Shown one piece after another: positions 43,865 through 45,449 of a stretch of DNA of 45,449 nucleotides. The position numbers and the translations under genes were made by a program. The notes under the pieces were generated by a model. It saw nothing but the letters and a program-made list of their open reading frames with translations. It was not told where the DNA came from and made no database searches. The first letter of the stretch is position 1. Every line of letters starts with the position of its first letter. Origin of the DNA: Cyanobacteriota bacterium (GTDB taxonomy: Bacteria > Cyanobacteriota > Cyanobacteriia > PCC-6307 > Cyanobiaceae); assembly GCA_026389265.1 (NCBI GenBank), contig JAPLIE010000179.1, forward strand, positions 1 through 45,449, read 5' to 3'.

Positions 43865-45449
43865 TGAGCCGCACTCCCTCCGCCGCCAGCCGCATCCGCC
43901 AGCGGCGCCCAGCGGCTGCACCCGAAGCCACCAGCCCCGAGGCGCGCCGTCTGCAATGGCTGGCGCAGGCCCTGCTGATCGTGGGCCTGCTGGGGCTCCA
44001 GCCCTCCCTGATGCTCAGCTGGGTGGCGATCGGTCTCACCCTGCTGGCGGGCCTGAAGCTGCTCGAGGCGAAACGCCTGGCGGAACGGCGGCTGGTGGGC
44101 CTGCTGCATCTGGTGTGCGCCGGGGTCCTGGGGGCGCTGCAAGCCGATCTGGGGCCCAGCCTGCTGCAGGGGCTGGCGGTGTTCCTGGCGCTGGCCGGCC
44201 TGCTGGCCCTGGAGGCGGGCCAGGGACCCGACTGGCGGTTGCTGCTGCGCCGCAGCCTGCAGGTGCTGGTGGGTGCCCTGCCGGTGGCGCTGGCTCTGTT
44301 CGTGCTGATGCCCCGCCTGGCCCCCTTCGCCCCCCTCAGCGACCTCGGCCCGGGTGGAGCCCGGATGGGCCTGAGCGAAAGCCTCGCTCCGGGCAGCATC
44401 GCCAGCCTGGCCGCCAATGGGGAACCCGCCGCCCGGGTGAGCTTCGAAGGCGATCAGCCACCGGCGGCGGCTGATCGCTACTGGCGGGTGCTTGTGCACG
44501 ACCGCTTCGATGGGGAGAGCTGGCAGTCCAGCCCCACCCGGCCACAGAGCGCCCCCGGGAGTGCACCGGCGCCAGCCGGCACAGGGTCTTCAACGGCCCA
44601 GCAACTCTGGGTGGCCGAAGCCAGCGGACTGGAGGCCGTGCCGTGGGACGGCTCGGCGCTGCCGCAGGGCCGTGAGCTGCGGATCAACGGCCGCGGGGAG
44701 CTGCTGCACAGCGGCCGAGCCTCCCAGCGGCGGCTCTACGGACTGCGCCCCGGCCAGGGAACGGACAGGGGCTGGTGGCGCGTCCCCCCCCGCCCCAGGG
44801 ACCTGATCCTTCCCACCGGCACGAACCCACAGCTGGAGGCCCTCGGCAGGAGCTGGCAGGAGGCGGGGCCGCCCGCGGCACGGCTGACGCTGGCCGAAAC
44901 CTGGTTCCGCTCCCGGCCGTTTCGCTACAACCGCAGCCCGGGCACCCTGCCGAAGCTGGCCCCCCTTGATGCCTTCCTGTTCGAACGACAGGAGGGCTTC
45001 TGCGGCCACTACGCCAGCGCCTTCTCCGCCCTGATGCGGGCGGCGGGGGTGCCAGCCCGGGTTGTGAGCGGCTATCAGGGCGGCACCTGGGTGCAGCCCC
45101 TAGCCGGTGCGGGCTACCTCGACCTCCGCCAGGACAACGCCCACGCCTGGAGTGAGGTGTGGCTCGAGGCGGAAGGCTGGCGGCGGGTGGATCCCAGCAG
45201 CTGGATCGCGCCGGCCCGCAGCGGAGGCCTGCGCGCTGCCCCGGCAAGGGGCGCGGTGGGCTGGCTGGAGCGGCAGTGGTGGGCGCTGGATCTGGCCTGG
45301 GGCCGCTGGTGGCTGGACTTCGATCGCGAGGGGCAGGAGGCCCTGCTGCAGAGGCTGCTCGGGGAGCGCAGGAACCTGGTGGGGGTGCTGGTGCTGGCGG
45401 CGGTGAGCGGGGGACTGGGGATCTCGGTGAGCGTGCTGGGCTGGCTGCG
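43864..45449 (+). CDS. TgpA-type transmembrane transglutaminase (3' end beyond window)
   Basis: The first 528 codons of a DUF3488-transglutaminase protein. The N-terminal 180 residues hold about six membrane helices (QALLIVGLLGLQPSLMLSWV, LLAGLKLLEA, etc.). A periplasmic domain follows, then the transglutaminase-like core with the Cys-His-Asp triad: GFCGHYASAFSALMRAAGVPAR (Cys380), NAHAWSEVW (His427) and VDPSSW (Asp443). A final helix is reached as the window ends. Such proteins are co-operonic with MoxR and DUF58 and are thought to act on proteins or peptidoglycan in the periplasm. ATG overlaps the stop of the DUF58 gene. Confidence 0.9.
   Translation, partial: MSRTPSAASRIRQRRPAAAPEATSPEARRLQWLAQALLIVGLLGLQPSLMLSWVAIGLTLLAGLKLLEAKRLAERRLVGLLHLVCAGVLGALQADLGPSLLQGLAVFLALAGLLALEAGQGPDWRLLLRRSLQVLVGALPVALALFVLMPRLAPFAPLSDLGPGGARMGLSESLAPGSIASLAANGEPAARVSFEGDQPPAAADRYWRVLVHDRFDGESWQSSPTRPQSAPGSAPAPAGTGSSTAQQLWVAEASGLEAVPWDGSALPQGRELRINGRGELLHSGRASQRRLYGLRPGQGTDRGWWRVPPRPRDLILPTGTNPQLEALGRSWQEAGPPAARLTLAETWFRSRPFRYNRSPGTLPKLAPLDAFLFERQEGFCGHYASAFSALMRAAGVPARVVSGYQGGTWVQPLAGAGYLDLRQDNAHAWSEVWLEAEGWRRVDPSSWIAPARSGGLRAAPARGAVGWLERQWWALDLAWGRWWLDFDREGQEALLQRLLGERRNLVGVLVLAAVSGGLGISVSVLGWL

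Noticed and set aside
1..45449. tRNA, rRNA, transposase or integrase genes
   Set aside because: None found by eye: no T-loop/acceptor pairs in intergenic regions and no recombinase motifs, so insertions here have no visible mobile-element machinery.

Overview
The window is very GC-rich DNA with densely packed genes. Its gene content and order (menF, gshB, grxC, prfB, DUF3285, ybeY, dgkA, trpG, hisC, argS, nadC, mnmE, DUF2062, rel/spoT, rluD, rbgA, pgk, murG, cobD) point to a picocyanobacterium of the Cyanobium/Synechococcus group. That placement comes from protein family recognition and remembered gene order, not from a database search.

Layout. 1-2951: end of isochorismate synthase, the glutathione pair grxC-gshB on the minus strand, and prfB with a programmed +1 frameshift. 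2974-6418: three overlapping minus-strand genes (polytopic O-antigen ligase/polymerase-like protein, secreted parallel beta-helix protein, small membrane protein) that look like an accessory surface-polysaccharide module. 6665-13428: core genes DUF3285, ybeY, dgkA, trpG, a metallo-beta-lactamase-like protein without metal ligands, a HisC-type aminotransferase and argS. 13532-16374: a complete grrP-grrA-grrM RiPP cluster. A radical SAM/SPASM maturase sits 4 nt behind a secreted Gly-rich precursor with eight aromatic-X-Asn motifs, predicted to become a chain of three-residue cyclophanes. 16521-19692: nadC, a broken mnmE (about 76 bp deleted, frame lost) and DUF2062. 19693-21298: a lower-GC scar with a small ORF, tandem hairpins, a GT8 glycosyltransferase remnant and a secreted cupin. 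21368-26647: rel/spoT, a double ATPase ABC protein and an RluD-like pseudouridine synthase. 26791-30543: a lower-GC AT3-SGNH O-acyltransferase and two channel-like membrane proteins lodged between the rluD-like gene and rbgA; the 3' end of rbgA runs antisense into the second channel gene. 30454-33379: rbgA, a UspA protein and pgk. 33427-39423: secreted hypotheticals, a DUF1400 alpha/beta hydrolase behind a strongly structured 5' region, and an OmpR/EnvZ-type two-component pair. 39537-45449: murG and cobD overlapping tail to tail, then a MoxR-DUF58-transglutaminase operon cut by the window end.

Housekeeping blocks therefore alternate with accessory inserts concerned with the cell surface and periplasm. 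The best candidate for an interesting system is the grr cluster. Close seconds are the disrupted mnmE and the insertion that appears to have replaced the natural end of rbgA. Several housekeeping enzymes here (GshB, HisC-like, ArgS, CobD) also carry low-complexity Ala/Gly/Pro insertions.
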